Assembly: GCA_033060915.1 (NCBI GenBank)
Contig: CM065384.1
Location: 16,598,501 to 16,662,500 of the forward strand
Reading direction: 5' to 3'
Length of the DNA stretch: 64,000 nucleotides
From: Euryodendron excelsum
Lineage: Eukaryota; Streptophyta; Magnoliopsida; Ericales; Pentaphylacaceae
The notes beneath the pieces are model-generated. The model had not been told where the DNA came from. It worked only from the letters and a program-made list of their open reading frames with translations, and did no database searches. This document shows, in pieces, positions 33,242-46,177 of the stretch (positions are counted from its first letter, which is position 1; every line of letters begins with the position of its first letter). The translations under genes were made by a program, and so were the position numbers.

Positions 33242-34774
33242 CCCTTGCTCAACATATAGATTACAAAATTGTCAAGTGAAACGAGCTTGAGAGACTCAAG
33301 TGCCTGAATACCATCGTGTTGCTAAAAATCAATCATTACGCTCTCAATAATCTCATCCTACAGTTTTGACTCAAATCTCTCCAGTCATACACTCAAAAAT
33401 ATTTGAACACACAGGCTCTCTTAGTGGAATGCTTGTTTTACAAGTGAATGTAAAGCACATACAATAAAGCCATTCCAAAACATCAAAAATCACTAGAAAT
33501 GTAGTGTAGCGACTTGGCATAACTTCATGAAAGAATGTTTACAGTCGAAGCAACAAGTAGAGAATTGACATTGATGACTTATATGCAATTGAATTAAAGA
33601 TTCTTGTAATTTCAGACATTGTGGCCATATGGATGGTGAATGAAAGGAGAGCCATGTAAGAGGATAGAAAGCAGTAATAGATTTCAACATGTGCATGCGC
33701 ATTACATATGATGATCGATGAACATTCACTTTCAAACTTCGAACTTTTGAATAACATTCGAACTTTTTCATCTTCACTTCTTTTTCATTTGAATATTTTT
33801 GTTTTCTTTTCAACTCCTTTTTATCATTTTCTTTTCTTTTCTTTTCTTTGCTTTTCAACTCCATACACTTTTAACTACACAAACAAAACAAGCAATGTAC
33901 CATCTTCGAAATTTCGCATTGTCAAATTTTTAAGCTTAAGTGTATATGAATATCAAGAAAGAAATATAAACATAAATGGCTCAATGAAATGAAATGGCCT
34001 ATACTTTTATAATCCGAAAAATACATCAAATCAAAAATTCAAGAGTGTATAAAGTGTCAATAACTCCACCTAATACTCGACATGTAACCCAAAATCAAGC
34101 ATAATGAAGCTATTCAATGAATGAAAATCAATAATTATTTTCTTGAGTAATTGTAAATTAGTCATAAAGGTGATTATTAGGCTTTAAAGCTTACAAGGTT
34201 CAATCTCCACTTCTTGGATGAAATTTCATGAAATTGTAATAATTTTACTTCAATGACACGACCCATGCACAATGCAAGCTATCATCTCTCTTTCAATATA
34301 ATACAGACAGTCATATATTAATATATGCTAGTTTGTTGAATCAACATGATAATCCGCTCAACAATGCAATGCAACGGTCACTAGTTGTCTCAGACTTTAA
34401 ATTACAACATATAAAGTTTTTGATATGGTCTCAATTCTCAAGAAAATCTCAATACATCCGTATTACAAAATGTATGTACTTAACTTTAGAATGCGAAGAG
34501 CCAAATGACGTTACAAAGGAACCACAAAACTGACCTGTTTTGGATGAATTCAACGTGAATTGGATAGATAATCACCTGCCTCAATAACTCATTAAATCCA
34601 ATCGATAATATGCATAAATTATATCAAAACATTTGAAGCAAAAATTGTATCCATCCAATTCAAAAAATTATAAGCCATAATCCTCCAAAAACAACCCAAT
34701 ATCCTAAGAAAACAAAAGAACAAGAGTTTTAGACTGTAAAGTAAATACATCAACTAATGACATAGTCTAAACTC

Positions 34775-35876
34775 CTACTGGTCATCCTCATCATCATCAT
34801 CATCATCACCTCCATCCGGCGCTGCCCCCTTATCATCATTGCGAGCATCTCCTAGAGGATAGCAGTATGCCTCTCTATATGATCCTCAATATTCTTCAAC
34901 TGGGTGTCGGTTAAAGTAATCAAGGCATCCAACTTCTGCCCATGCTGCTCCACGACAGCTTGCAAACAAGCATATTGGGCCCCGAACTCTTTCCTTTCCC
35001 CGGCACTCCCCCAGCCTTCACTTTCTTCTTCAACTCCTCCATCTCTCTCTGCCTCTTCTTCTGGCCCTCAGAACGGCTCAGAGTGTTATCTTCAATGGGG
35101 CTATCCTGATCCTGAGTGATAAGATCCCAGGGAATCTTTACTTTTGAGTCCCTCATCAACTCCATCAGTATGCAAGCAAAGGGAATCGATCCATGGGGAT
35201 TAGGATGTGTATAGGCATGGTAGAACTGTATGAACATGTATTAAGGCAAGTCAATGGTCTTCCCCATCCTAATGGCCCATAGCAACTATGCTCGGTTAAG
35301 GCTCATGTCCACAGTTCTCTTTAGTGACAACAAACAATCGCTGGAAAATAAAAATAGGATGAGCTATTTAGGCATCAACTTTAACTTATCGCACTAAACT
35401 TCCCCATCCCACGTTTCTCCTTGCTTAAGCAATTCTTCGCAAAAGGACTAACAATGGAGGGGCACCTATATTGCGGTACTCGAACTTAGGATTTACTACC
35501 CACTTGTGCCCTAAGTATCTAGCAAAAGTATCGGGTTCTAGAATGATCTCCTTCCCCTGGACCCAAGACTTAATCTGGACATAAGGTTAATATGCAATGC
35601 CCCTTATACGAGGCCGACCCTAACCAACATCTATTGGTGAATTCTTTCTCCCACCCAAAAGCACTAAAGCCTTATCTCTCTCTCAATCACTGCCCCATTT
35701 TGGATCCACACTTTCCTATATGATTTATCCTTATGGACCTCCAAAAATCTAGAGGCGTCATACACCTCTTTCGAAGAACTCGTAGCTGGAGCCTTTCCTT
35801 TAGCCTCTTTAGACTTGGTTGGAGTTTTGGCCAAAGTCTTGGACTTGCCCGAACTCTTACTAGGTTAGTTACTCAT
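34775..35876 (-). pseudogene. Putative plant transposon-domain protein, minus-strand copy
   Basis: The ATG at 35876 on the minus strand opens a Lys/Ser/Pro-rich head (SKSSGKSKTLAKTPTKS), then VYDASRFLEVHKDKSYRKVW and GKEIILEPDTFARYLG, the same layout as 24248-25342. The C-terminal part has PFACILMELMRDSKV, a Lys/Glu-rich stretch and an Asp-run tail encoded by the (TCA)n at 34785-34808, ending at a TAG (34775-34777). Stops occur at codon 4 and several later places, and there are frameshifts. A leader intron is likely upstream (35905-36467). Confidence 0.6.
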
Positions 35877-35904
35877 TATTCCAATCCAACAACACCCTAG
35901 AAAC

Positions 35905-36467
35905 CTGCAAACAAAACACAAATAACACATGACACCCAATCACAATAATGTTTAACAAAATGAGCATGTAATGAGAGGTGCGCGCCTAATGCCTAACGGG
36001 TTCAATTAGGTGGTCATTGTGCCTAGAAATTGCCCACGATATCCTATATGCCCTAAGAAGTGGCCACCTCTATCAAATTATGCCATCTTGGCCACCCAAG
36101 CATTTTGCCAAACACTTGGTGTGCATAAGTGTTGGTGGGGTTCAATCAAGTAAAATTTTCTAAGGTAAGAACTGGCCCAATGTTGTAATAAAGGTTAAAG
36201 GGCATTTGGGATCCAATGAAACTCAATTGCACTCTAATTCTACGTGAAAACTTCAAAGGGGCATTTTATCGAACACTTGGTGGGCACCATTTTCCAGTGT
36301 GTCTAGGACATGGTTTTTTTAGGGATTCAACTACTCAAGTAAACACCCATGCACCCCTGTGCAAGTGAAGTGCAAAGCCCTAATTAATATCAAGAAAAAC
36401 CTAGGTGTATGCAATGGGAAAAATTTATGAATTTAGGGCAAAAAACAATGAAACTTTGAAAGCTTAC
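35905..36467 (-). other. Candidate leader intron of the minus-strand Athila-like gene
   Basis: On the minus strand, CACAATG|GTAAGC (GT at 36467-36466) and TTTGTTTGCAG|GTTTC (AG ending 35905) form consensus donor and acceptor around 563 bases with no open frame. The exon boundaries are inferred. Confidence 0.4.
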
Positions 36468-36669
36468 CATTGTGAATGCTAGGAGAGGAGAAAGGTGTGC
36501 CCACAAATGCCTAGGAAGCCTCAAGTCGACGAGGAAATGCAATGCCAAGGTTCTCTCTTTGATCCCTCTCTTTCTCCCTTTTTCTCTCTTATCTCTAGGC
36601 TCTCTCGACTTGGAGTCAAAATAAAATGAAACAAAACACCCTAGGACAAGCCTCATTTAAGTCAAAATT

Positions 36670-36905
36670 TTCACTTGGCATTCAAACGCCAAGCTGGGCG
36701 TTCGAACACTAGGCATAAAATAGGGGCTCTTCGAAGCTTGGCCTTTGAACGGCAAATTGGGCTTCAAATGCCAAGGCAAATTTGGAATTACACCTTCTCG
36801 GGCTATTTGAACGCTCCATCTGGGCGTTCAAACGCCAAGGCAAAAACATAATACATGCCCACGGGATGTTCAAACACCAAGATGGGGCGTTCAAATGCCA
36901 GACCA
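36670..36905 (-). repeat. Cluster of GGCGTTCAAACGCC-type inverted repeats
   Basis: About four degenerate units spaced roughly 60-65 bases apart, each with arms such as GGGCGTTC and GAACGCC. They lie upstream of the inferred transcript start of the minus-strand pseudogene. Confidence 0.65.
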
Positions 36906-39900
36906 ATTTTTGGTTTTTTCAATTTACATGGCCACCAGCAATTCTGTTGTGCCTCAGCTTTTAACCAAGTCCTGTTAACTCGGGAAAAAGCGCAGAATTC
37001 TGTCTTTAGAACTCATCCTCCTAGAAAGACGAGTGCGACTAGGTTTGAACTTAAAGACTACACTTAGGGTTTTTGAAAACGATTTTGAAAATACCTCCTC
37101 AAGAGAGGGTTTTTAAGAAAATAGGTTGTTCGGTGGAAAACATTTAAGCCCTTTTTGAAAAATAACTCCGTTTTTGGTCTTTGAAATCAGTGATCCTAGG
37201 TTCAGAGGTTGGTTATGTGTAGGGAAGACGCACTAAGCCATCACCCTACCCTACCCTTGCGGTACCTACATGTCCATTTACCCTAGATTCACCTATGAGA
37301 GTCTTTAACTAACGAACTGTCCAATCCTATCCACCTTGAAAGAGAATGTTTAAAAAGTATGATGCATGATATGCAAGTGTAAGAAAAGAGAGTTAGAAAA
37401 TAGACTTGGAAAAAGATTTGAAAAGAAATTGATTTGATTTAAAAAGAGATTTGAAAAGATAGATTTGAAATCGGAAAGTTTTAGGATTTGGAAATTAAGA
37501 TTTGAAAATATATTTTTGAAATTGGAAATTGGAAATAAAACATAGAATTGGAAACTTGAAGAAGATTGTAGAATTGGAGATTCAAAAGAAGTTGTGAAAT
37601 TAGAATTTTGAAAAATATTGTGGAATTTGAAATTTGAAAAAATGTGGAGATTGCACCCATGAGGGTTGCCTACGTATCCCTTTAGAGGAATCAGGTCAGT
37701 CGTAGTTCGAACAAGAGTCCGATAGAAAATGGAAGAGTTGATTTGAAAAAGAGTTGGAGTTGGAATTCGAATTGGAATTGAAAGAATGAGAAATTTGGAC
37801 TTTGATTGGAAGATTTGAAAAGATTGGTTCTAAAAGACTTGATTTTAGGAAACCTAGACTTAGAGACTTAGAAAAGAAAGATTGAACTTAACTTGAAAAG
37901 ATTTTTGAAAAAAGTTGACTCGAATATTGGACTCGGAAGATTAGGGAAGCTTGGATTTAGGAAGGGTTCGAATTTGGAAAGTTCCGTTTTAGGAAAGTGT
38001 CATTTTAGGAAAGATTCAAATTAGGAAAATTTCAACTTCGGAAAGTTTTGAATTAAGAAAATTTCATTTTAAGAAAGGTTTTGAAATAGGAAAGGTTTTG
38101 AAAAAGGAAAGGTTTCACTTTAGGAAATTTTCAATTTAGGAAAGTTTTGACTTAAGAAAATTTTGAATTTAGAAAGTTTTCAAAATTAGGAAAGTTTGAA
38201 TTTGGAATGTTTTGAAATAAGGAAGTTTTGAAAATAAGAAAGTTTTAAATTTAGAAAGTTTTAGATTTGGAAAGATTTGAAGTTTGGGAAAGATTTAACT
38301 TAAGAAAATTTTGAATTTAGAAAGCCTTGGATTTGGAAAGATTTGAAATTTAGAAAGTTTAGGACTTAGAAAGTTTTAGAGTTTGAATTTTAGAAAATCT
38401 TGAGATTAGGAAATGTTTGAGTCTAAGAAAGATTTGAAAACTTAGATTTAGAAAGTTAAGATTTGAAAAGGGATAAAATTAGGAAAGGGTTGAATTAGGA
38501 AAGATTTGAAAGTTGAGTTTTAAAATTTTAGGAAAGATTTTTATGTTCAAGTTTTGGAAACTTAAGATTTAGGAAAGTAGAAAATTAGGAAGGATTTGAA
38601 TTATGAAAGATTTGGATTTGTTTCTAAGAATAAGTGGTTTTGATTTTGTTTCAAAAAACGGAGCATAGGATCTAGTTTCCTAAACGGGAAGATTGGATTT
38701 GGTTTTCTAAAGGGAAGATTGGATTTGGCATGAATTTGGAAAGAAAAGTTTTAGAAACCCTGAATTTGGAAGACTATAGTTTTGACATAAAAAATAGGTT
38801 TTTGAAAAATGTATAGTTTGTATGTGAAAAGGGAGATTTTGAAAACCTAGGTTTTAAGACAAGTTCAAAAACCATGTTTTTGGAAAGAAAACTAGGGTTT
38901 CCTAATCGTGAGTTCTAGGGCTTCACTTGGGCATCAAGAAAAGGAATTTTTGGAAAGTGAGTTTTAGGGGGAAGATTTTTTTAGAAGGAGATCTAGAGAA
39001 AGAGTTTTTAGAAGGTGCATTTTGAAAAGAATTTCAGGAAGGAAGTTTTTGAAAAGTAAAACTTTTGAGAGAGTTTTGGAAACAAGATTTTGGAAGGAGA
39101 TTGTTAGAAAGAGTTCTTAGGAAAGAGATTTAGGGAGTGTTTTCTAAGAAGGAAACCTAATGAGTATTTTTAGGAAAGGAATTTTGAGGAGAGTGTTTTG
39201 GAAAGAAGTTTAAAAAGAGAAGTTTTGGAAAAAGAGACTTTTGAAAAGAGAGCTTTTTGGAGAGTATATAAATGTCTCACTTTCCTAAATCGATTCTAAC
39301 CATAAGAAGGTTAGAACCACTTTAAGAAAGTGGTTTTGAAAACAACAAGGATTGAAAATATAGACCATATCGGTCACTTTAAATGTAACATTTTTCTAAA
39401 GCAATCCTAATCATGGAAAGGCCAGAATCACCCTAGGATTGTGATTTTGAAAAAGGAGATTTTGATGCAATCTTGAAAACAAGTTTAATGTAAAAAACGA
39501 GTCTGAAAACGATTTTTGGAAGAAAGCAAGATAATGATATGCACAATGCAAATTGGGGGTTGTGAACATACAAGGTTAAGGCTTCACCACATAATCAAGG
39601 GGGCCGAACCCACGTGGTCTCCAATTAGACTAAAAGAAAGCCCTCGACATGGTGACCCTCCAATAGTCTAATCCTACACATGGGCTGGGAATCTCCTTGT
39701 TTCAAGCATGCAAAGAAAGGGGGAAATAAGATGAGGGATTAAAATAGAGAAAACCCAAGTGGGTTAGGAGGGAGAAGAGAGAGGGGGAAGTGCAGAAACT
39801 TAAAGAGAAAACCTACCGTATGTCTTGTTTATTTCGCTTGGCTTTGTGCGCCTTGCTTTTCTTCGATCTTCGCTTCACTTCAGTCTTCGAAGGCTTGCCT

Positions 39901-40126
39901 TTGATCTTCAAAGCTTGTAGTTGCAGCAATCCAAGCCTTCGAGGGAGGGTTGGAGGCTAGTGTATAAGTATATAAGAGTGTATAGGAGGCTAGGGTTTGT
40001 GTATGGTGGCTAGGATTTGGAAAGCCTAGATAAGCTAGGGTCTAGGGAGGCTACAAACTCTGTATATCGAATATTAGGGTTTTCAGATTGAGTTTGCAGA
40101 CCTCCTTCACGTTGGAAGAGGCTCTG

Positions 40127-40134
40127 TATTTATA
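40127..40134 (-). promoter_or_regulatory. TATA box of the minus-strand LTR
   Basis: TATAAATA on the minus strand, preceded by the GGCGCC-type palindromes at 40145-40245 and followed by CTAGGGTTT-type teloboxes (39975-40050 on the plus strand). Confidence 0.7.
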
Positions 40135-41454
40135 GAGATGGGATAGACCTGGCGCCTGTTGCAGTGGAGCTAGGCCAAATTTTCTCCTAGTAGCGCCAGG
40201 CCATTTCTTGGCTTGGCGCCACTACTAGTGGTGTCGGCTAGTGAGGAAAGTTTTAAGGTCGACAAGCAACGTATCTTGGGAAGATTTGGGCGCCTGTACT
40301 AGTAACTACCATGTAATTTTTAGCCTGGCTTCACTAGGAGTGACTTCGGAAGGTCCGGGAATGATTTAAGGGACCGGGAATGGCCTAGAAGGCCGGGAAA
40401 GGGCAGGAACACTTAGAACAGTGTCCCGGAGGTATTTGACTTGAAAAATGGGAATAGGATGTGTTAGAAGGATTGACTAGGCCATTAGGGGCACAACGGT
40501 CAACCGGGCTAGAAAGCTGCCAAGATGGACTCGGAACGTCCCGAAAGAAGATTCGAGATTTGAAAACATTATTCAGAATGTTCCCAAAGGTTGCCGGTTT
40601 GATACCCAGAGCCGGTGTGGTTGGAAAAGGTTACCAGCCCACTAGGGGCAAACGGTCATTTTGCACCGAGTTTGCCGGAATTGACTCAGAATGATCCAGA
40701 AAGATAAAGGAAGGTTAAGAATACTATAGGAAGCATTCTCAGGAGGTTACCGGTTTGATACCTAGGGCCAATGTGGTTCTTGGGGCATTCGGATGCCTAG
40801 GGGCAAAATGGTCATCTTGATCGAAAAGTCTTGGAATTGACCCGAAACTGGCTGGAGGGCATCTAATCATGCCAGATCATTTCTGGGACGATCTTGGAAG
40901 GGTGGACTTACCATTCTGAGAACTTAGGTGTGCTCTTGAGAAACGTGCCGAAAAATGACCCTAGGGGCAGTTTGGTCATTTTTCACTAGAGTGGGCTAGC
41001 AGACACTGGTGTTGACCTGGGTTTTGAGTATTTCCACCACTCGGACTGCGGTCCCATGATACAGGGGTTTGTTGGCAATTTCCTATATCAACCTGTTTGT
41101 GAGTATTTCTGCTACTCTGACGGTTACGATGTTTGCGAGTATTTCTGCTACTCTGACAGTTCGCGATCATTCTCGAGGCTGCCTGATCTCAGGAAGCTGC
41201 TAAAGGGACTTAGTGCCTGAGAATCAACTTTCTCGGAAGGCGTGCCTAAACGAATATTTCTGCATTGGTGGGCTAGCAGGCGTCAAAGGTGGACCGTTCT
41301 ACCATCTAGGGGACTTGGGGTCTCGTCCCAGTTGACAGGTTTAAAGGGACATACCGTTTTGAAGAGATTTTCTTTGAAAAATGAGCCAGATTGGATAGAA
41401 TTATCATCACAAGGAATCATCTATCTCGAGAGAGGGTTAGGAATTAGAATTGGA

Positions 41455-41585
41455 AATGGGACTTACCGTCTTCAGAAAGACGTGCCTGATTTGGAATTGA
41501 AAGGGGACTTATTGTCTTTAGTAAGACGCGCTTGATTTGGAATTGGGAAGGGGACTTACCGTCTTCAGAAAGACGCACCTGTTGG
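41455..41585 (-). repeat. 46-47-bp tandem repeat, three copies
   Basis: CTTACCGTC (or variant) at 41462, 41508 and 41555. Replaces the 81-bp units of element A and defines a second LTR subfamily shared with 48190-48250 and 58111-58255. Confidence 0.85.
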
Positions 41586-41984
41586 AACTAGATTGAACAA
41601 TGCCCCTAGGGGCATTTTGGTCATTTTGCCTCTATTTGGGCCTTGCAGGGCCCGCGAAGCGATGAATAGACATGATTGGACTTAGAGAATTGATTTCGAT
41701 TGAAATACGTCCATATTGACTTGACTACAAGTCTGGACGGACTATAGAATGCCGAGCGGTCAAAAGTGGGGTGCTTACAGCATGTCATAAGGAGTCCAAG
41801 CGAAGATTTCAATATAGCTCGACAGGAGCTCGATTAATGAATTTTGTTTAGTCTTGGATACGGAAGCATTGATCACAAAGTACTTCTCCTTCTGCCGATC
41901 TATGTGGATTTTCTTCAGGTCTTCGATGGCTTTCTTCTCTGGTATTCATCAATCGTAGGTGTATCCTTGTGAAGCTCCATCATC

Positions 41985-44274
41985 TACACTTTACCTGCTT
42001 TTACTTTTGTTGCACATGCTGTAAGGAAACATTGCTTAGCAGCCACTTGGTCCGCTCTTATCTCTTGCACCCCCTCTGGGGATAGGAATTGAATCAGTTG
42101 GTGGTAGGAAGAGGGGATAACCTTCATGGGATGCAACCATGCTCGGCCTATGCTTGCATTATATGGGAATAGTACGTTGACCACCGGAAATTCTATCTGC
42201 AGAGTAATCCCTCCCACAGTCATAGGGATAATTACCTTCCCTAATGGCCAAACTAGGTCGAAGCTAAACCCAATTAATAGATTGAGCGAGGGCTTGAGGT
42301 CAGCATCCTTCAGCTCCAGCTTCTTGAATAGGTTACAGTATGTAACCTCAAAGGAGCTTCCCTAGTCAATGAGCAGCCTCTTCACATCACAACTTACCAT
42401 TTATAAAGTTACGACCAGTGCATCATTGTGGGGAGTCCGAACTCCCACGAGATCTTCATCAGTAAAGGTTATGGCTGCGGTATCACTATCGACCTTGACT
42501 TTCTTGGGAGGAGGGCGTATCTGTATCACCTCCCTTAAGTGCACGACCTTTTGAATATCGACCCAATATCTGTGCCGGTCAATAGCTTCTGATTCTGCTA
42601 ATCCATGCAGCACATTAATGACCCGAACCGGTTCGGCTCTGTCTTCTTTCTGCGTTAGGGCCTCCAGCCTTGGCTACTCGACCTCCTGTTTTCTCTTCTT
42701 TTTATTGATATACTGATCAAAATGACCAGACTTCGCCAAATCTTCAAGGTGATTTTTAAGATGTCGGTAATTCACTGTTTAATGCCCCTTCTCCTTGTGA
42801 TAGGAGCAAAACTTCCATTGGTCTCGGATTGTAGGGTCTCCTCCTAACTTCAGGGGCCAAATGAAGAACAGCTTGTTGTAGATATGGGGCAAGAATTTAT
42901 AAATGGGGTCCTTGAAGATAGTGTAGACCCTATTGTTTGCCTTCTTGCTTCGATTCTTGTTGTCTTCCCACCGAAGCTTCTTTGCATCCCGTCCATTCTT
43001 CTTTTCAACGATAATGTCAACCTTCTCAGGGGCTAGCCGTGGTACATCTTCTTCCAATCTAGCATATTGCTCGATTCCTGACATTAACTCTTGCACTGTG
43101 AGGGTTGACTTCTTCATTAAGGACTGTCGCAAGCGGTGCTCTCTAGGCAAACCGATTTTGAATTGAGTTATAGCCAGCTGCTCGCTGCACTCATCAATCT
43201 CATTGGATGCCTCCTAGTAGTGTTGCGCATATACCCGTAATCATTCTCCATCATTCTTTTGTAAGGTGAGTAGGAAGTATACCTCCCTAGGCTGCTTGCT
43301 GTTGGCTATGAAGCAAGCAGTGAACAGTTTGGCAAGTTGCCTCCAGTTTGACACTGATTTGGACGGTAACTTGTCGAACCATCGCAGGACCACCTCTCCT
43401 AGAGTGGATGGGAAAACTCGACACATCAAGGATTGATCTTCACTCCATAGTGCCATTATTTGCTTGTAGTGCCGGATGTGACTGATTAGGTCAGCCTTTC
43501 TGTCATATGGTGTGAACTTTGGTGGGGCAAACTTTCTTAGAGGTTTGCGGCTCTCAATCTCCTCCATAAAAGGCGTGGATGCTATCTGATTCAGGGATCT
43601 GCTGACCATATCTTGGGCAATACGTGCTTTGGGGAGCTGCTCTCTACTATCAAGCTTCTCGTTTAGCCACCTCTTTCATTACTTCTGTTGTCGACTGGTT
43701 CTAAGCCGATCTCCATCATGTGGTGTCTCGCTCCTCCTGTGGTGCCGATCTTCTCGTCTTTCACTGTTGCGACCGGTACTGGAGGCATGGCTCATAACAA
43801 TGAGCACTGGTATTGAGCTTTTGCTTCTGGGATTTTGACTCCTTCTATCATTGCAATGGGCTGGTGATCCTTCTCTAGCTCGGTCATCCTTCTTGGATAT
43901 TGCGTCCCTCATTGCTTTGACCTGGGAAGTAAGCATGGCATTCTTCGTCACGTCGCTGAAGTTCCCTCTCAGTAGCATGATATGAATGATCACTAGACAC
44001 ACGTCCACTGGAAAGTGAAAGGCCTAGGTCCTGGTGATGATCCTTATGGAGGTTTGGTCCCCTAACGTAGTATGGGTCCGTCCGTAACTCATTTGGTGCT
44101 TCCCGATGGCTTCCAGTAGGAGACCTGGTCTCCAACCTCCTCATCCGACCCTAGTTGCTTCTTTCCAGAGTGATTTGGTGCCCAGTCAAGTTGGTATCAT
44201 CATTGCCAGAGGGAGTTTCGTTCCCTTGTTCAGTGGCATAGACTTCTCTTCTCCCTAAGAAGCTGGTACTCATG
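41985..44274 (-). pseudogene. gag-protease of element B, decayed
   Basis: Minus-strand frames begin near MSTSFLGRREV (44274), pass a charged Arg-rich N-terminal region, and show a retrotransposon gag (capsid) domain at 43241-43609 with RKFAPPKFTPYD, HYKQIMALW and LRWFDKLP. A partial zinc knuckle CSYHKEKGH lies at about 42780-42805 with the last Cys lost. The protease active site LLID-stop-GSS is near 42365-42380, with a TAG right inside the motif. The region after the protease (SIGRAWLHPMKVIPSSYHQ, about 42100-42160) is typical. Several stops and frameshifts break it. Gag would form the particle shell and the protease would mature it. Confidence 0.8.
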
Positions 44275-44286
44275 TTTACTTGGACT

Positions 44287-44305
44287 TTCCCACAGACGAC
44301 ACCAA
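44287..44305 (-). other. Primer-binding site of element B
   Basis: On the minus strand TTGGTGTCGTCTGTGGGAA starts one base after the LTR end CTTACA. This PBS type (TGGCGCCGTCTGTGGGAA) is common in plant Ty3/gypsy elements. I do not assign the tRNA. Confidence 0.75.
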
Positions 44306-44306
44306 T

Positions 44307-44925
44307 TGTAAGTGGAATTTCTGAGAAGGCCTGGCCGATCACTAGAACCAATATCAATGAGCTCCCAACTTACTGCAAGGAGACAAAAGAGTTAGAATGA
44401 GTCGACCCTCTTTAGGCCGATCACACTCCGACGGTCAAGTTAGCAATCGTAACTGAGAATCGAATGGAAATACCGACAGTGAATATTTAGAAATCAATTG
44501 TCTATACCTTACTCCTTAAGGCTTCAGTGTTTATAGTATAGTGTTCTTTGTCTAGTCTACTCCGGTAATCATGACCTATCTCATAGGCTTATGGCAGCTG
44601 AAATTGGCTGATCAAACAGAGATTAACCTTTATCTCCATGCTTGAGTTCAACTGACCGAACATGAGCCATGCGCGTGTCTGGTGCATCTCCTTTGCATTA
44701 AATGCTCTAATATCCCTCATAATCGCCACAATATTATGGGCTGTATAAGTCTTGTGCGATTAAGCTGCTCTCCACTATTTGGGTTTGTCTTATTATTCTG
44801 CATGGATTGTTTAATTAAAGTCGGGCTCACCTTGGTTGAGCTGGGCTGCCCTTAGCCTAAGCAGACTACTTTAATTCGAGTTGGGCCTACCCTAGTGGAT
44901 TGGGCCGGGGTTTATTTGACCCACA
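44307..44925 (-). repeat. 5' LTR of element B
   Basis: 619 bases on the minus strand from TGTGGGTCAAATAAACC to CTTACA, with TG...CA ends and the PBS directly after. A TATA-like element is plausible near 44530 (plus strand TTTATAGTATAG). The partner LTR is not in the window. Confidence 0.75.
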
Positions 44926-44939
44926 TTATATTATAATAT

Positions 44940-45085
44940 AGGTGAATGTATTATATATATATGTGTGTGCGTGTGTGTGTAGGTAGTGTGTATGTATTTA
45001 TACATTATAAATGTGTGTAATATATATATATATAATATGTGTATATCATGTTGTTACATATTATATGTGTGTGTGTGTGTGTGTT
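44940..45085. repeat. Microsatellite (TA)n/(TG)n
   Basis: Alternating TATATATA and GTGTGTGT runs with imperfect joins between element B and the next LTR. Confidence 0.85.
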
Positions 45086-46164
45086 TCTGTATAGGTGTAT
45101 AAGCGGAGCAATGATTTATTGCAATGAAACAAAAGGAAAACAAAAAAACGAAAGAAGAGTGGCTGACCAAAACAAAAGAAGAAAGCCACTTGCATTTGTC
45201 ACTTGCAATAATAACAACCACTATGCTTATAAATTGCAGAGTTAGGAAGAGAGCAGAGGAGAGGAGAGCAAAAGGGAAGAGGCTGATTCTATCTTAACAG
45301 TCAGTTAGTTTGTTAGCAGCTGTTCAGCTAGTTAATTTTTTAGTCTTCTTTTTGCCGTTGTTATGTTGTAATAAACCTTTTTATTTATGAAGTTATTTTT
45401 CAAGCCATATATTTTCTTTTCAATACTATAAGTAGCTAGTTTTATTCTTAGTGCTAATTGTGAAGATCATCTCAGGATATTACAATATCAATGGAGGTGA
45501 TTGAGCTTTCATTGTTTTATCTTTAAAATCTTTCAATTTTTGATAATTAAATTCTAGATCTTTGAGAAAACTTAGATTCTTAATTAATTTTAGTAATTTC
45601 TATGCACAAATCTTAGTTTGATATAGTTATTGCACAAATCGACGGTATAAATTTATGGCTTTAATTTTTATTATTTTAGATTTAATTATTATTGAATTTT
45701 TGTTCTAATAGCTTAATTTTTTGAATCAAAGGCACAAGACGAAGCCAATGATTTGAGTTATAAAATCTCCATTCGAATTTTGGATGAATCAGGTGATCGG
45801 ATCAATTGGATCTAAGGCTATTGAATTTAATTTAATTAAAGTCTCATTCTATAACCATTAATTCTCACAAATTAAACTATTTTTCTTTGGTTACTATTTT
45901 CTATAATAATTGTTTGATTTTCATTGGTACTTTTCAAGATGAAATTCAAATAGGTTGGCTTAGATTCTAATTGAAGTCATTGTAACATTACAGTGTCTAG
46001 CGTAACTTAGTCGGTATCTAATTTTTTACCATGTGTGAATTTTAACACCTAACTTTGCATGTTTTGATAACTATTCCCTATTGATCGACTCCAGTCTTAC
46101 CAGATTTATTTACTACTTTGTTGTACCTGCACTTGGGTGTTAATAGATTGCCATGTCCTAGGCA
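45086..46164 (+). repeat. Probable LTR of an Athila-like element (+)
   Basis: The end near 46164 is placed by the PBS at 46178 and a CTTACCAG...CTGCACTTGGGTG block typical of Athila-like LTR ends. A TATA box candidate (GCTTATAAATTGC) is at about 45226. The left end merges with the microsatellite and is not certain. Confidence 0.5.
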
Positions 46165-46177
46165 TAGTTAAATATTT

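Larger units (their letters stand above)
33242..37004 (-). mobile_element. 3' part of a second Athila-like element, minus strand
   Basis: Contains, reading on the minus strand, an inverted-repeat-rich promoter-like segment, a spliced-leader-like region, a decayed ORF with acidic tail (34775-35876) and a 3' non-coding region related to 26614-28412. Bounded on both sides by giant-LTR sequences. No pol or LTR of its own is visible. Confidence 0.5.
37005..41779 (-). repeat. Giant LTR, minus strand, damaged at its 3' end
   Basis: Starts TGTAAGCACCCC at 41779 on the minus strand and runs to about 37005, where the final GGGCGCGACA is replaced by unrelated sequence. A segment near 37050 (the region equivalent to 9070-9165) is also deleted. 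TATA box at 40127-40134, 46-47-bp repeats at 41455-41585, two 157-bp units at 40560-40800. No PBS or TSD found; it abuts the gag-pro remnant of element B. Confidence 0.88.
41780..44925 (-). mobile_element. Element B: 5' half of another Ty3/gypsy element
   Basis: On the minus strand: LTR (44925-44307), PBS, gag and protease, then cut at 41780 by the giant LTR before any RT. The LTR and PBS differ from those of the giant family, so it is a separate lineage; gag type is related to Tat elements. Confidence 0.75.
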
